Assembly (NCBI GenBank): GCA_949361645.1
Contig: OX442418.1
Location: 6,284,372 to 6,348,371 of the forward strand
DNA: 64,000 nt
Origin: Spongilla lacustris
Lineage: Eukaryota > Porifera > Demospongiae > Spongillida > Spongillidae
Reading direction: 5' to 3'
Shown: positions 24,035-37,298 of the stretch, one piece after another
Layout of the letters: every line of letters starts with the position of its first letter
How positions within the stretch are numbered: position 1 is the first letter of the stretch
The notes under the pieces: generated by a model
Database searches by the model: none
What the model was told of the DNA's origin: nothing
What the model saw: the letters and a program-made list of their open reading frames with translations, nothing else
Made by a program: the position numbers and the translations under genes

Positions 24035-25911
24035 TAGAAGTCACATCATACAATTATATCACAACACACTTTTAAACATAACCACAAGAAAATGAAACAT
24101 AATGATTATGAAGCATGAACATGCTGGTATGCTAACAAATTGAATGGATTGAAAACCATCACAGCCAGTAAAATAAATAACAAAACTCAACAATAAAATA
24201 CACAGTCAGGAATGAAAGCTGATATCATCACAAATGTAGGAGGTGAGTACAATTACATAAACATCTTTAACTACAATCATAACACACCTCCTGATATGAA
24301 ATGATTGGTATTCACATTGTTCGAGCAAATAAAGGAAAGGAATAATAAACAGATAGTAGTGAAATATTAATACAATTATATCACAGAACACTTAAACATA
24401 ACCACAAGAAAATGAAACATAATGATTGCGAAGCATGAACATGTTGGTATGCTAACAAGCTGAATTGATTGAAACCATCATAGGCAGCAAAATCACCACA
24501 AAACCACACAAATTTTAAAATACACCGTTAGGAATAAAAGCTGCAAAATCAACATACCTATTGGTCTGAATAAGATCATACATGTACATGTACATGTAAC
24601 TAGTAATACATACATAATTATACATCTTTAATTATTTATATAACCAAAACACTTACAAAACTATACTGAAATGAATGCACAGAGGTAAGTAAAGTTAACA
24701 TAGTAAAAAATGAAAACTGTATTTCTAAATGCCCATGTATTGGAGTGAACCAGGATGCTTCCAAAGGACATAAATATGTGCTATAACTGCACAACACACC
24801 ATTTGACATGTAAGCATTTACTACTATTTGATGGCAGTACAGTCATGTACAATGACAAACACATCTTCACATAATAAACAACTACATGTACCATAACTTA
24901 CGTCCTGATATGAAATGATTGGTATTCACATTGTTTGACGAAATAAAGGAAAGGAATAATAAAAAGACAAGTAGAAGTCACATCATACAATTATATCACA
25001 ACACACTTTTAAACATAACCACAAGAAAATGAAACATAATGATTATGAAGCATGAACATGCTGGTACATGTATGCTAACAAATTGAATGGATTGAAAACC
25101 ATCACAGCCAGTAAAATCAATAACAAAACTCAACAATAAAATACACAGTCAGGAATGAAAGCTGATATCATCACAAATGTAGGAGGTGAGTACAATTACA
25201 TAAACATCTTTAACTACAATCATAACACACCTCCTGATATGAAATGATTGGTATTCACATTGTTCGAGCAAATAAAGGAAAGGAATAATAAACAGATAGT
25301 AGTGAAATATTAATACAATTATATCACAGAACACTTAAACATAACCACAAGAAAATGAAACATAATGATTGCGAAGCATGAACATGTTGGTATGCTAACA
25401 AGCTGAATTGATTGAAACCATCATAGGCAGCAAAATCACCACAAAACCACACAAATTTTAAAATACACCGTTAGGAATAAAAGCTGCAAAATCAACATAC
25501 CTATTGGTCTGAATAAGATCATACATGTACATGTACATGTAACTAGTAATACATACATAATTATACATCTTTAATTATTTATATAACCAAAACACTTACA
25601 AAACTATACTGAAATGAATGCACAGAGGTAAGTAAAGTTAACATAGTAAAAAATGAAAACTGTATTTCTAAATGCCCATGTATTGGAGTGAACCAGGATG
25701 CTTCCAAAGGACATAAATATGTGCTATAACTGCACAACACACCATTTGACATGTAAGCATTTACTACTATTTGATGGCAGTACAGTCATGTACAATGACA
25801 AACACATCTTCACATAATAAACAACTACATGTACCATAACTTACGTCCTGATATGAAATGATTGGTATTCACATTGTTTGACGAAATAAAGGAAAGGAAT
25901 AATAAAAAGCC
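24035..25911. repeat. Recent tandem duplication, 937/943-bp period
   Basis: The sequence from about 24035 to 24971 is repeated from about 24972 to 25911 with almost no changes, in contrast to the strong divergence between other units. The visible difference is one extra ACATGT hexamer in the second copy, near 25066. A 61-codon minus-strand frame is therefore present twice (24206-24391 and 25149-25334). The duplication is young relative to the array. Confidence 0.85.
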
Positions 25912-28900
25912 AACTATCCACTGCAGAAGTCATATCACACAACACACTTTAAACAGAAAATGAAACATAATGATTATGAAGCATGGACATGTTGGTATGC
26001 TAACATACTGAATGGATTGAAAACCATCATAGGTGGTGGGTGAGTAGAAAAATCACCACAAAGCCAAACGTATTAAAATACAGTGTCAGAATGAATTGTA
26101 ACTAATAGTGATGTCTAAGGTCAAGGACATATGGGCAATTGTACAGAGCTGGAGGTCATAAAGTGAATGGCCTTTCCTGTTACTAAAAATCATGTCTGCT
26201 GTTAATGATACAATGACCAGGATTCGTCTATGTGCATAAAATATGAGCTTACATTCAAGCTGCATGGATTACCCACATTGGCCTGCACAACAAACATTTA
26301 CTAATACTCAACATGTACATGTAAGCATTTGTTCTTCAATTTGAGGGCAGTACAGTTGCTGTCATGTACAATGACAAATACACATCGTTACCTACAGTAA
26401 AGAACTGCGACACATGTAACTTACCCACTGATATGAAATGATTGGCATTCACATTGTTGTTTGAGCATATACATGTACATGTAAAGGAATGAAATAATAA
26501 ACAGTCACACAGATGATGTCACCAGATTACATCATCCATGTAGGTGGTGAATGCAAGGACAAGCACATCTTTACCTACTATAAACAACTGCCATAACTAT
26601 ATGGAATGATTGGTATTCACATTGTTTGAGCAAATAATAGAAAGGAATAATAAACAGACAAGTAGAACTCACATCATACAATTATATCACAACACACTTC
26701 AACATAATCACAAAAAAATGAAATATAATGATTATGAAGCATGAACATGTTGGTATGCTAACAAACTAAATGGATTGAAAACCACAATAGGCAAAATCAC
26801 CACCAAACCCAACAAATTTTAAAATACACATTCAGGATCGAAATCTCAGATCAATCAAAATCAGCATATCATACAAAATCAGCATATCATATGTACATGT
26901 GCATTATTACATACGCAAACATCAAAACAAGTACATGAAATATAATGAAATGAATGCACAGAGCTAAAATTAACTAATAACTATATGTAAGTAACAATCA
27001 ACAGTGTATTTTTAAATGCCTGTCTATTGGAGTGACCAGGATGCTTCCAATGGACATAAATATGTGCTATAACTGCACAACACACTATTTGACATGTCAG
27101 CATTTGTACTACTATTTGGTGGCAGTACAGTTGATGTCATGGACAAACACATCTTTACCTACTAATAATAAACAACTACCATAACTTACATCCTGATATG
27201 AAGTGATTGGTATTCACATTGTTTGACCAAATAAAGAAAAGGAATAATAAACAGACAAGTAGAATATAGAAGTCACATCGTACAATTATAATACAATGGA
27301 CATGTTGGTATGCTAACAAACTGAAAGGATTGAAAACCATAATAGGTGGTGGGTGAGTGGAAAAGTCACCACAAAGCCAAACATATTAAAATACAGTGTC
27401 AGAATGAAAGCTTACAAACAGTGATCAATGTCTAAGGTCAAGGACACATGTACTGGTTTTATCTATGGGCAATTGTACACAGCTGGAGGTCATAAAGTGA
27501 ATGACATTTCCTACTACAAAACATTCATGTCTGCTGTTAGTGATTCTATATCACATCACATCACACCTACATAATGGAGTTGCCTCCCATGTGTGCAAAT
27601 GTTAACATGTGATATTTGACACATACATGCACATGTAACACTGTACAGTTGATGTTACCAGAGCAACCTCTACAAAGCCAAACAAATACACAGACAGGAA
27701 TGAAACCATATGGCATACAAAACATCATGACAACTCATATTAAATTATGTACATGTACATGTGTGCACCTGCAGAACAAGCAATATGTACATGTACAAGT
27801 ACAGTGTATATGCCAATATAATGTAATGAATTTACAGAGCTAAACTAATCAACTTGTACATGTTGGCATTAGTAATTGTTACTAACTAAACATTATGTCA
27901 CATTAGTAGAAATCAATGCTGGGTGTAGGCATTTGTACTACTACATGTATTAGACACACATCTTTACCTACAACAATTGCACCCTGATACATGTATGGAA
28001 TGATTGGTATTAACATAGTTTGAGCAATGAATAAAAGGATCGAACCTAATAATCGCACTATAAATATACATGTAGCAACACCACTAGTATAGCAATGAAA
28101 AAAAAAAAACACCACAAAGTGAAACAGAACTTTAACTGCACATGTACATGTAGAATAGTAATTACAAGTTGATTCGTCTACTACTACATGATGGCAGTAC
28201 TGTTGATGTCATGTACAATGACAAACACACATTTTTACTTACAATAAATAACTTACTTCCTGATATGAAATTATTGGTATTCACATTGTATGACCAAATA
28301 TAGGAAAGGAATAATAAACAGACAAGTAGATGACACATCATACAAATATCACAACACACTTTTAAACATAATCACAAGAAAATGAAACATAATGATTATG
28401 AAGCATGAACATGTTGGTATGCTAACAAACTGAAAGGATTGAAAACCATCATAGGTGGTGGGTGAGTAGAAAAGTCACCACAAAGCCAAACATATTAAAA
28501 TACAGTGTCAGAATGAAAGCTTACAAACAGTGATCAATGTCTAAGGTCAAGGACACATGTACTGGTTTTATCTATGGACAATTGTACACAGCTGGAGGTC
28601 ATAAAGTGAATGACATTTCCTGCTACAAAACATTCTTGTCTACTGTTAACAATTCAATATTACATCTGCTGCCTACATATTGGAGTTGCCTCCCATGTGT
28701 GCAAATACTAACATGTGACACAAAAGGAATATTGATATTTGGCACATACATGTACATGTAATTACTGTACAGTTGATGTTACCAAAGCAATCTCTACAAA
28801 GCCAAACAAATACACAGACAGGAATGAAACTGTACGGCAAACAAAACATCATGACAAATGACATTAAATTACATGTATGTACAAGTACATGTGTGCACCT

Positions 28901-29246
28901 GCAGAACAAGCCATATGTACAAGTATAGTGTATATGCCAATATAATGTAATGAATATACAGAGCTAAACTAATTTACTTGTACATAGATTTCAGTGTACA
29001 TACAATCAAGGTTAAATTTACATGTAGAATCTCACTAGCATGATGCATATTGGTTGGCATTTATTGCTTGTTACAAAAAGTTAGTAGAAATCAATGCTGT
29101 CTGTACTACTATATGTATTTGATGGCAGTACAGTTGATGTCATATATTGAAATGATTGGTATTCACGTTGTTTGAGCAATGAAGAAAAGGAACAAACTTA
29201 ATAATCACACAATAAACATACATCTTCATGTAGCAACACCATTGCC

Positions 29247-29704
29247 CAGGTGAAAAAATATGCGCGAAACCGCGTATTAACGTGTGTAAATGTGCCATAA
29301 TCGCATCAAAACGTGCAGTGTTCAAAACACCTTATCACCTTGACTTTGCATTGTAATATAGTCGAATTTTGCACATACACAAAGCGGTCATGTATCAATA
29401 AAAGTCCAATGACCGTTCTATTTGCGATGCATACATGTAGTTCCGAAGATATTCACATTCAAGTTCGAGCTTGATTTCCCGGGCTTTTGTACTTCAAGCC
29501 CGCGAAATCAATCTCGTTCTTGATCGTGAATATCTTCGGAACTATGCATCGCAAATAGAACGGTCATTGGACTTTTACAGATACATGACCGCTTTGTGTA
29601 TGTGCAAAATTCGACTGTATTACAATGCAAAGTCAAGGTGATAAGGTCGATTATGGCACATTTACACGCGTTAATTTGCGGTTTCGCGCATATTTATTCA
29701 CCTG
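29247..29704. mobile_element. Palindromic MITE, CAGGTGAA ends, 458 bp
   Basis: The two halves are inverted copies of each other over nearly the full length, meeting near 29480 (gatttcccgggcttttg). The ends read CAGGTGAA and TTCACCTG. It interrupts an array unit whose uninterrupted form (caccattggtgtagcaatg) is present near 85. A clear target duplication could not be read. It is non-coding and can form a long hairpin. Confidence 0.8.
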
Positions 29705-32700
29705 TGAGCAATGAAAGAAAAAACACCACAAAGTGAAACTGATCTTTACCTGCACATGCACATGTCATCTACTACTACTTGATGGCAGTACAGGTGATGT
29801 TATGTACAATGACAAACACATCTTTGCCTACAATAAACAACTACCATAACCTACCTCCTTATATGGAATGATTGGTATTCGCATTGTTTGACCAAATAAA
29901 GGAAAGGTGTAATAAACAGATAAGTAGAAGAAAATGAAACATAATGATTATGAAGCATGAACATGTTGGTATGCTAACAAACTGAATGGATTGAACACCA
30001 CCATAGGTGGTGGGTAAGTAAAAAAGTCACCACAAAGTCAAACATATTAAAATACAGTGTCAGAATGAAAACTTACAAACTGTGGTGTCTAAGGTTAAGC
30101 ACACATGTACTGGTTTTATATATGGTCAATTGTATAGAGCTGGAGGTCATAAAGTGAATGACATTTCCTGTATACATGTATACCGGTATAACACAAAGAT
30201 TATCCATACTATACAATGAATACGTACATAATTTATAATGTACTTGACAATAATGGTAGTACAGATAATGTCACCAAGCTGTCATCATGTACATTGTATG
30301 TATGTACATGTACATGTAACTGTACTTCAATTTGTTAGTTGACATTATCACACTTGTACATGTAGGTGGTGAGTACGATGACAAACAACTATTACCTCCT
30401 GATATGGAATGATTGGTATTCACATTGTTTGAGCAAATAAAGGAAAATGAAAGGAATAATAAACAGACAAGTAGAAGTCACATCATACAATTATATCACA
30501 ACACACTTTTAAACATAACCACAAGAAAATGAAACATAATGATTATGAAGCATGAACATGTTGGTATGCTAACAAACTGAATGGATTGAAAATCATCATA
30601 GGCAAAATCACCACAAAGCCTAACAAATTTTTCAATACACAGCCAATATATATATATATATATATCAATCAAATTCAGATACCTGGTCTGGATACGATCA
30701 TAACTACTAATACGTACATGTACATGTAATTATTTATATACCCAAAATTCAAAACACATTTACAACACTATACATGAAATACATATATCATGAAATAAAT
30801 GTAACATTAACAAAGTAACAATTGAAAACAATTTTGTTAAATTCCTGTCTATTGGAGTGACCCGAATGCTTCCAAAGGACATAAATATGTGCTATACCTG
30901 CACAACACACTATTTGGCATGTAAGCATTTGTACTACTATTTGATGGCAGTACAGTTGATGTCATGCACAATGACAAACACATCTTTACCTACTTAAAAT
31001 AAACAACTTCCATAACTTACCACCTGATATGGAATGATTGGTATTGACATTGTTTGAGCAAAGGAATAATAAATAGACTATTAAGTACAAGTCACATCAT
31101 ACAATGTCATAACACACTATTAAACATAACCGCAAGAAAATGAAACGTAATGCTTATGAAGCATGAACATGTTGGTATGCTAACAAACTGAATGGATTGA
31201 AAACCATCATAGGCAGCAAAAAAAAAACAGTCGGGAAAAAAAGCTGACATCCTATTGGTCTGAATAAGATCATACATGTACATGTACATGTAACTAGTGA
31301 TACGTACATATACATGTACATCACATTTAATTATTTACATAAAACACATGTACAAGTAATACAATGTAATGAATGCACAGAGCTAAATGAACTCCAGTAC
31401 AAGTTAACAAAGTACATGTAACAAATGAAAACAGTATTTTTAAATGCCCATCTATTGGAGTGACCAGGATGCTCCCAACAGACATAAATATGTGCTATAC
31501 CCGTACAACACACTATTTGACATGTAAGCATTTGTACTACTATTTGATGGCAGTACAGTTGATGTCATGTACAATGACAAACACATCTTTACCTACAATA
31601 AACAACTGCCATAACTTACCCTCTGATATGGAATGATTGGTATTCACATTGGTTGAGCAAATAAAGGAAAAGAATAATAAACAGACAAGTAGAAGTCACA
31701 TCATACAATTATATCACAACACAATTTTAAACGTAATCACAAGAAAATGAAATTAACATAATGATTGCGTAGCATGAACAAGTTGGTATGCTAAAAAAAC
31801 TGAATGGATCCTAAGCAAAATCACCGAAAATTTTAAAATCCACAGTCAGGAATGAAAGCTTATATCAATCAAAATCAGCAAACCTATTGGATCATAGATG
31901 TACATGTATATGTGACTAGTAATACATACATGTATATCACATTTAATTAATAACATAAAACACGTTTATTACACTATACATGAAATAGTATGACATGAAT
32001 GCACAGAGATAAAGTTAACAATGTAACTAATGAAAACAGCGTTTTAAAATGCTCGTCTATTGGAGTGACCAGGATGCTTCCAAAGGACATAAATATGTGC
32101 TATAACTGCACAACACACTATTTGACATGTAAGCATTTGTACTACTATTTGATGGCAGTACAGTTGATGTCATGTACAATAACAAACACATCTTTTACCT
32201 ACTATTAATAAACAACTACCATTACTTACCATCTGATATGCAATGATTGGTATTCACATTGTATGACCAAATAAAGGAAAGGAATAATAAACAGACAAGT
32301 AGAAGTTACATCATACAATTATATCACAACACACTTTTAAACATAATCACAAGAAAATGAAACATAATGATTATGAAGCATGAACATGTTGGTATGCTAA
32401 CAAACTGAATGGATCAAAAACCATCATATAGGTGGTGGGTGAGTAGAAAAGTCACCACAAAGCCAAACATATTAAAATACACTGTCAGAATGAAAGCTTA
32501 CAAACAGGGATGTCTAAGGTCAAGGACACATGTACTGGTTTAATTGTACAGAACTGGAGGTCATAATTATTAAAGTGAATGACATTTCCTGCTACAAAAC
32601 ATTCATGTCTGCTGTTAATGATTCAATGACCAGGATGCTTCTATGCTTCTTCATATATAAAATATGAGCTTACATTCAAGCTGCTAAACATGTAAGCATT

Positions 32701-32733
32701 TGTACATGTACTTCAATTAGATGGCCGTACACT

Positions 32734-33519
32734 CAGGTAGATTAAGGCAAGGCTTTTTATTTTATGCAATATAACGGAGAGCGCGCGTATGTTGCATGGT
32801 TACAAATAACTAACGGCAGCTGCTGCGTATGAACAATACATTTAGCCGTAGATAAGCGTGTGGAAAATAGTGTTCTTTATGGACTAGTTCAGTAAAGGAA
32901 CACCTATTGCTTCTTTTGTTGTGTGGCAGCGTATCACTACCACGATTGGTCGGAATCGAGTGACACATGCAGCTGTCGAGGTGGCCATATAGGACCTTAA
33001 GGTAAACATATATAGGCTTTGCTGGAGGCTATGCCAAAGGGTTTCTTGGTATTTTATTAGTCGGATCCACTCACTGAACTGTGTAGAATACGTTTTGGGG
33101 TTGGGGTTGGAAAGAATAACTACTTGACGCATACTGGCAAAAAATAATAATTAAACCCAAAGTACCAGGTCCATGCAATGTTCAGGCTTCGATCGTAACC
33201 GCATTAGTCGATTATCTAAACCCCAATCGGCAAAAACATAGTAGATAGTGGTAGTTATGTTTTGAACCAAAAGATACTGGTACTTTTTTACTGCTCCGGC
33301 AAATGCACACAACAATACAACCAGATACAACACACTCGCATGTGCACATTGGAGCTTCATTCTGCAATGAAAATAACAATATAACAGTTCACTGTCATCC
33401 CTGAAATGATAGGTGTCAAAACAGCTACCTGTGTGGAATAGTAGGTATTGGAAGTCAAGCGGTTCATTAAATCAATGGAATTGAATGATTGCCGAAAATG
33501 CCTTGCGTTAATCTACCTG
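32734..33519. mobile_element. TIR element CAGGTAGATTAAGGC, 786 bp
   Basis: The ends are inverted (CAGGTAGATTAAGGCAAGG and CCTTGCGTTAATCTACCTG). It interrupts an array unit between gccgtaca and cagttgatgtc, where intact units read gcagtacagttgatgtc. The target duplication is unclear. The interior is unlike the array and contains minus-strand open frames with splice-acceptor-like starts (33151-33360 and 32884-33132). Confidence 0.7.
33151..33360 (-). CDS. ORF with signal-peptide-like start, unknown
   Basis: A true ATG opens a 69-codon frame whose first 25 residues look like a secretion signal: a basic start, a hydrophobic core VLYLVVLLCAFAGA and a small-residue cleavage region before VKKYQYLL. 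The ATG sits one base after a pyrimidine-rich tract ending TTTTCATTGCAG, a good splice acceptor. Another acceptor-like TTTTTTGCCAG lies just downstream, before the 32884-33132 frame. I recognise no family. It lies within the 786-bp TIR element and may be a captured host exon or chance. Confidence 0.25.
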   Translation of the reverse strand: MKLQCAHASVLYLVVLLCAFAGAVKKYQYLLVQNITTTIYYVFADWGLDNRLMRLRSKPEHCMDLVLWV

Positions 33520-33849
33520 AGCAGTTGATGTCATTTACAATGACAAACACATCTTTACCTAAAATAAACAACTACCATAACTTACCCCCTGATATGGAAT
33601 TATTGATATTCATGTTGTTTGAGGAATGGAGTAAAGGAATAAACTTAATAATAACACAATAAACGTACATGGAGCAACACCACTGGTGTAGCAATGAACA
33701 CCACAAAGTTACTTTAACTGTTCAGTCCTTAGACCAATACATCAGACAGATATCAGATTGTTTTTACATGTGCAAGTCATGCCACATCTTAGTCATCCTT
33801 AGAATACTAACAACAGTAGTATATCACTCTCCCACATCCAATGACTTAC

Positions 33850-33933
33850 TTTGTTCACATCAGCTCCTGCCTTCACAAGGATCTCCACCATAGCTGTATG
33901 ACCATTTTGAGCTACTGCATACAGTGGTGTTGT
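33850..33933 (-). CDS. Ankyrin-repeat exon (84 nt)
   Basis: This is the same 28-codon exon as at 23517-23600, reading TTPLYAVAQNGHTAMVEIL then VKAGADVNK, with acceptor TTGCAG and donor GTAAGT. It differs by A-to-V and V-to-M replacements, both acceptable in an ankyrin repeat. The frame is intact. Confidence 0.65.
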
Positions 33934-34625
33934 CTGCAACATCAGAAGGTATCATCAATAACACTTCTTTTACACCAAATAATAATTGAACATATATCAT
34001 GACAGATTAATAATGAGCAATACAGTTGATGTCATACCAGCTATGACATCATGTAAGGACAATGACATTCACATCATACTTACTTCCATGTACATGTAGT
34101 ATCATTAAAATCGACATATTTCTACTACATTTAGGCAGATGCATACACTAAAATATGCAGAAGAATAAAATAGTGACATACCAATATGCAATAAAACACT
34201 CCATATTAACTCTTTAAACGCCAAGTGCATATATGCATGCATTCTCACACAACCATAGAATCATCTGTTGTACAACTGAAGAATTGCTTTGAATAGTACC
34301 CTTTACATTTACAAGCATGCATGTAAGTCAGTGCAATATACTAACATGCATGTAACCAGTATGTAGCCAATGCTGAATCCATAAACTAATAACTGAGTGG
34401 GGCACTGGGGGTGTAAGCACATCTTGTGTTGGAACAACCCAATTATGAACTGGCTAAAGGCAGATGGAGATGGATGGACCTGGCATTTACGTGGGCTACA
34501 CATTCATGTTCTTGGAGTAAATAATTGGAGTGAGGGATTAGTGATTTCTGTTCTTGGAGTAAATAAATAGAGTGCTGAATTAGTGAAGGCATCTGAATAA
34601 TGTGTTCTTGAATAAAAACATAATT

Positions 34626-35432
34626 GGGACAGTGTCCAGCAAAATCGGGCTTGTGGGGTTATAATTTTATCACTATAAAAATTGCACGTTGTACTAAACA
34701 ACACATCTTCGCGACGGTACTACCTTTTCCTTTCAAACTTTGTACACTTGTTCCCACACCATTTCTTGGTGTGAAAATCGATTTTTGTGATCTACACCTT
34801 TTCCGTGCCGTGGATACAACAATCGTTAACCCCGCGGGTTAGAAATCCTAATTTCTCCACGTACGAGTGTTGAAAACGCGTCAAATTCGGAGTATGCATA
34901 GAGGAGTCCTGTAGCTATTGATTTGTTCTGTTCGTTAGTTTCTGAATCATCCGTTACGGAGATACAGTTGAGCAAACTACAGGCACATTTTCCCGCTTGA
35001 TTCGCGCCAATGTTATCATTACCGCCTTCCCATTCACTGAGCGGGACGTGATTTGCCAAAATCATTGGCGCGAATGAAGCGGGAAAACGTGCCCGTAGTT
35101 TGTTCAACTGTATCTCCGTAACGGATGACATATAAATTAACGAACGGAACAAACCAATAGCTACAGGACTCCTCTATGTGCAACCCAAATTTGACGCATT
35201 TTCAACACTCGTACGTGGAGAAATGAGGATTTCTAACCCGCGGGGTTAAAGATTGTTGTATCCACGGCACGGAAAATGTGTAGATCACAAAAATCGATTT
35301 TTAAACAGAGAAATGGTGTGGGAACAAATGTAAGGAAAATGTAGTACCGTCGCGAAGATGTGTTATTTAGTACAACGTGCAATTTTGATAAAATTACAAC
35401 CCCACAAGCCCGATTTTGCTGGACACTGTCCC
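34626..35432. mobile_element. Palindromic element, GGGACAGTGTCC ends, TSD AATT
   Basis: The 807-bp element has ends GGGACAGTGTCCAGC and GCTGGACACTGTCCC and an exact 4-bp target duplication AATT (34622-34625, 35433-35436). The two halves are inverted copies that meet near 35030. Open frames inside mirror the arms and are not genes. It belongs to the same family as 43635-46081. Confidence 0.85.
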
Positions 35433-36147
35433 AATTACTACAGTAGTAACTTTACCAGTGTATAGCAACTATCTGCATGCATGCATGCATGCATCATGAT
35501 GGTCCACACTTTTTATTTACACTGTCATGGTAAAATCTATATAACGGTTATGTGCATTCTCAAGGCAGTTAAGGACGGGCCCCCAATAATTTTTCACGTG
35601 AAGATTATACAATGATAACTTTATTTTTTCTTAAAGCTCACACTGCAGATCGGCCGTATCGACATATTGTTCAAGTCTTCTATGAAAGTTGGTTCAGAGA
35701 AACGCTGTGTTTGGAAGTAAATCTCTTCAGGTTGTGAATTGCAGAGCGCTGAAGTAGAACTTTATAATAGTCGAACTAGTCAATAGGCGGACGGGTTATC
35801 GGGGGTGTTTGTTGTTTTTGTTTGTACGGAAATGTTGGCAAAAGGGTGAAGCAACCAAATTTTATGCCTGCTTGTTTGCCGGAGTTCATAGAAGGAAGAT
35901 AACCCCCAAAACGTATAAATTCCACGTCGGATAATACCATTAGCGTATTCATAATATTATTACTCGCCAACGGAGAACCGCTAATCAAAGCAGGATTCAT
36001 ACCCTGTTAGGAAAACTTACCTACGTTCTATAGCCGTACGTTAAAAGTAGCGTTTAGGCGTTCGCCTTATGAGCCTTCTGATACGAGTCCGTCAAAGCGG
36101 CCATTTCATGTTTTTGAGACGGCCAGATACATTTTGGCGGGAGCGTA

Positions 36148-37064
36148 CGGTGGCCCGGTAGGTCGCGCACTAAGACAGTTGCGCCACGCACTACTTGAAG
36201 TTTGCACCGCGCACTAGTTGAGGTTTGCACCGTGCACAGCGCACTAGTTGAGATTTGCACCGCGCACTAGTTGAGATTTGCACAGCGCACTAGTTGAGGT
36301 TTGCACCCAGCACTAATTGAGGTTTGCACCCAGCACTAATTGAGGTTTGCACCCAGCACTAGTTGAGGTTTGCACAGCGCACTAGTCGAGATTTGCCCTG
36401 CGCACTGATATATGCAAACTATAGGATGGCGAATTGTTTGGTTACGTCACTATCTATTAAAGCGGCTATTAACAAACAGTTCGAAGTTCTAATGTTCTCA
36501 TGCTGCACCGAAACGATCCAGAGGTCTTTCGTTGCCTCCAATATACTATTTGGGCGTAGCCTGACCTTCGCGTTTTGGCGGAAGGTCGGGTATGTGTACC
36601 TGGTATAGGCTTGATTAGATACCCGACCTTCCGCTAAAACGCGAAGGGCAGGCTACGCCCAACTAGTATATTGGAGGCAACGAAAGACCTCTGGATCGTT
36701 TCGGTGCAGCATGAGAACATTAGAACTTCGAACTGTTTGTTAATAGCCGCTTTAATAGATAGTGACGTAACCAAACAATTCGCCATCCCATAGTTTGCAT
36801 ATATCAGTGCGCAGGGCAAATCTCGACTAGTGCGCTGTGCAAACCTCAACTAGTGCTGGGTGCAAACCTCAATTAGTGCTGGGTGCAAACCTCAATTAGT
36901 GCTGGGTACAAACCTCAACTAGTGCGCTGTGCAAATCTCAACTAGTGCGCGGTGCAAATCTCAACTAGTGCGCTGTGCACGGTGCAAACCTCAACTAGTG
37001 CGCGGTGCAAACTTCAAGTAGTGCGTGGCGCAACTGTCTTAGTGCGCGACCTACCGGGCCACCG
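36148..37064. mobile_element. 917-bp palindromic element with tandem sub-repeats
   Basis: The ends CGGTGGCCCGGTAGGTCGCG and their inverse are each flanked by TA, a possible target duplication. The arms (about 400 bp each) are nearly identical in inverse. The outer part of each arm has about nine copies of a 24-bp repeat, gcgcactagttgaggtttgc. The centre (about 36548-36664) is a second palindrome with the gggcgtagcc word seen at 11633. The same 65-residue frame occurs in both arms only because they are copies. Confidence 0.8.
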
Positions 37065-37298
37065 TAGGAGCGGGAACAATCCAGTTGACAGCTTCTGACA
37101 ATGCAATGTATATATCCTACATTGAATTGAGTCATATGGAAGCCATAATATTATGAATCCACTATGCAGCCCGGCTGACCATTTGAACATACTGGGGAAC
37201 ATAAATTAATACTAAAGATGCCCTGCATGTGATGTGGTACACAGAACGTTACATGCAAGCCTTGCCAGGCACGCATGCAAGAATATATAAAATAGAAG

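Larger units (their letters stand above)
22724..34100 (-). repeat. Ankyrin-associated array, main block
   Basis: About 11.4 kb of head-to-tail degenerate units. The donor-bearing block (gaatgattggtattcacat) is found near 22733, 23250, 23978, 24297, 24915, 25240, 25855, 26435, 26600, 27200, 27997, 28262, 29147, 29862, 30402, 31030, 31630, 32238 and 33594, always in the same orientation. A second sub-block (gtctaaggtcaaggacacat... acatttcctgctac) occurs near 23000, 26110, 27430, 28535, 30085 and 32510. Two ankyrin exons (23517-23600 and 33850-33933) lie in it. It is interrupted by two transposon-like palindromic or TIR elements. Plus-strand frames of 60-90 codons here are shadows of the repeat. 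Confidence 0.8.

Noticed and set aside
35826..36050. Minus-strand frame with donor and acceptor nearby
   Set aside because: The putative intron would be about 13 bases, too short to be spliced.
36363..36849. Same protein frame on both strands
   Set aside because: It is the mirrored arm sequence of a palindrome and not two genes.
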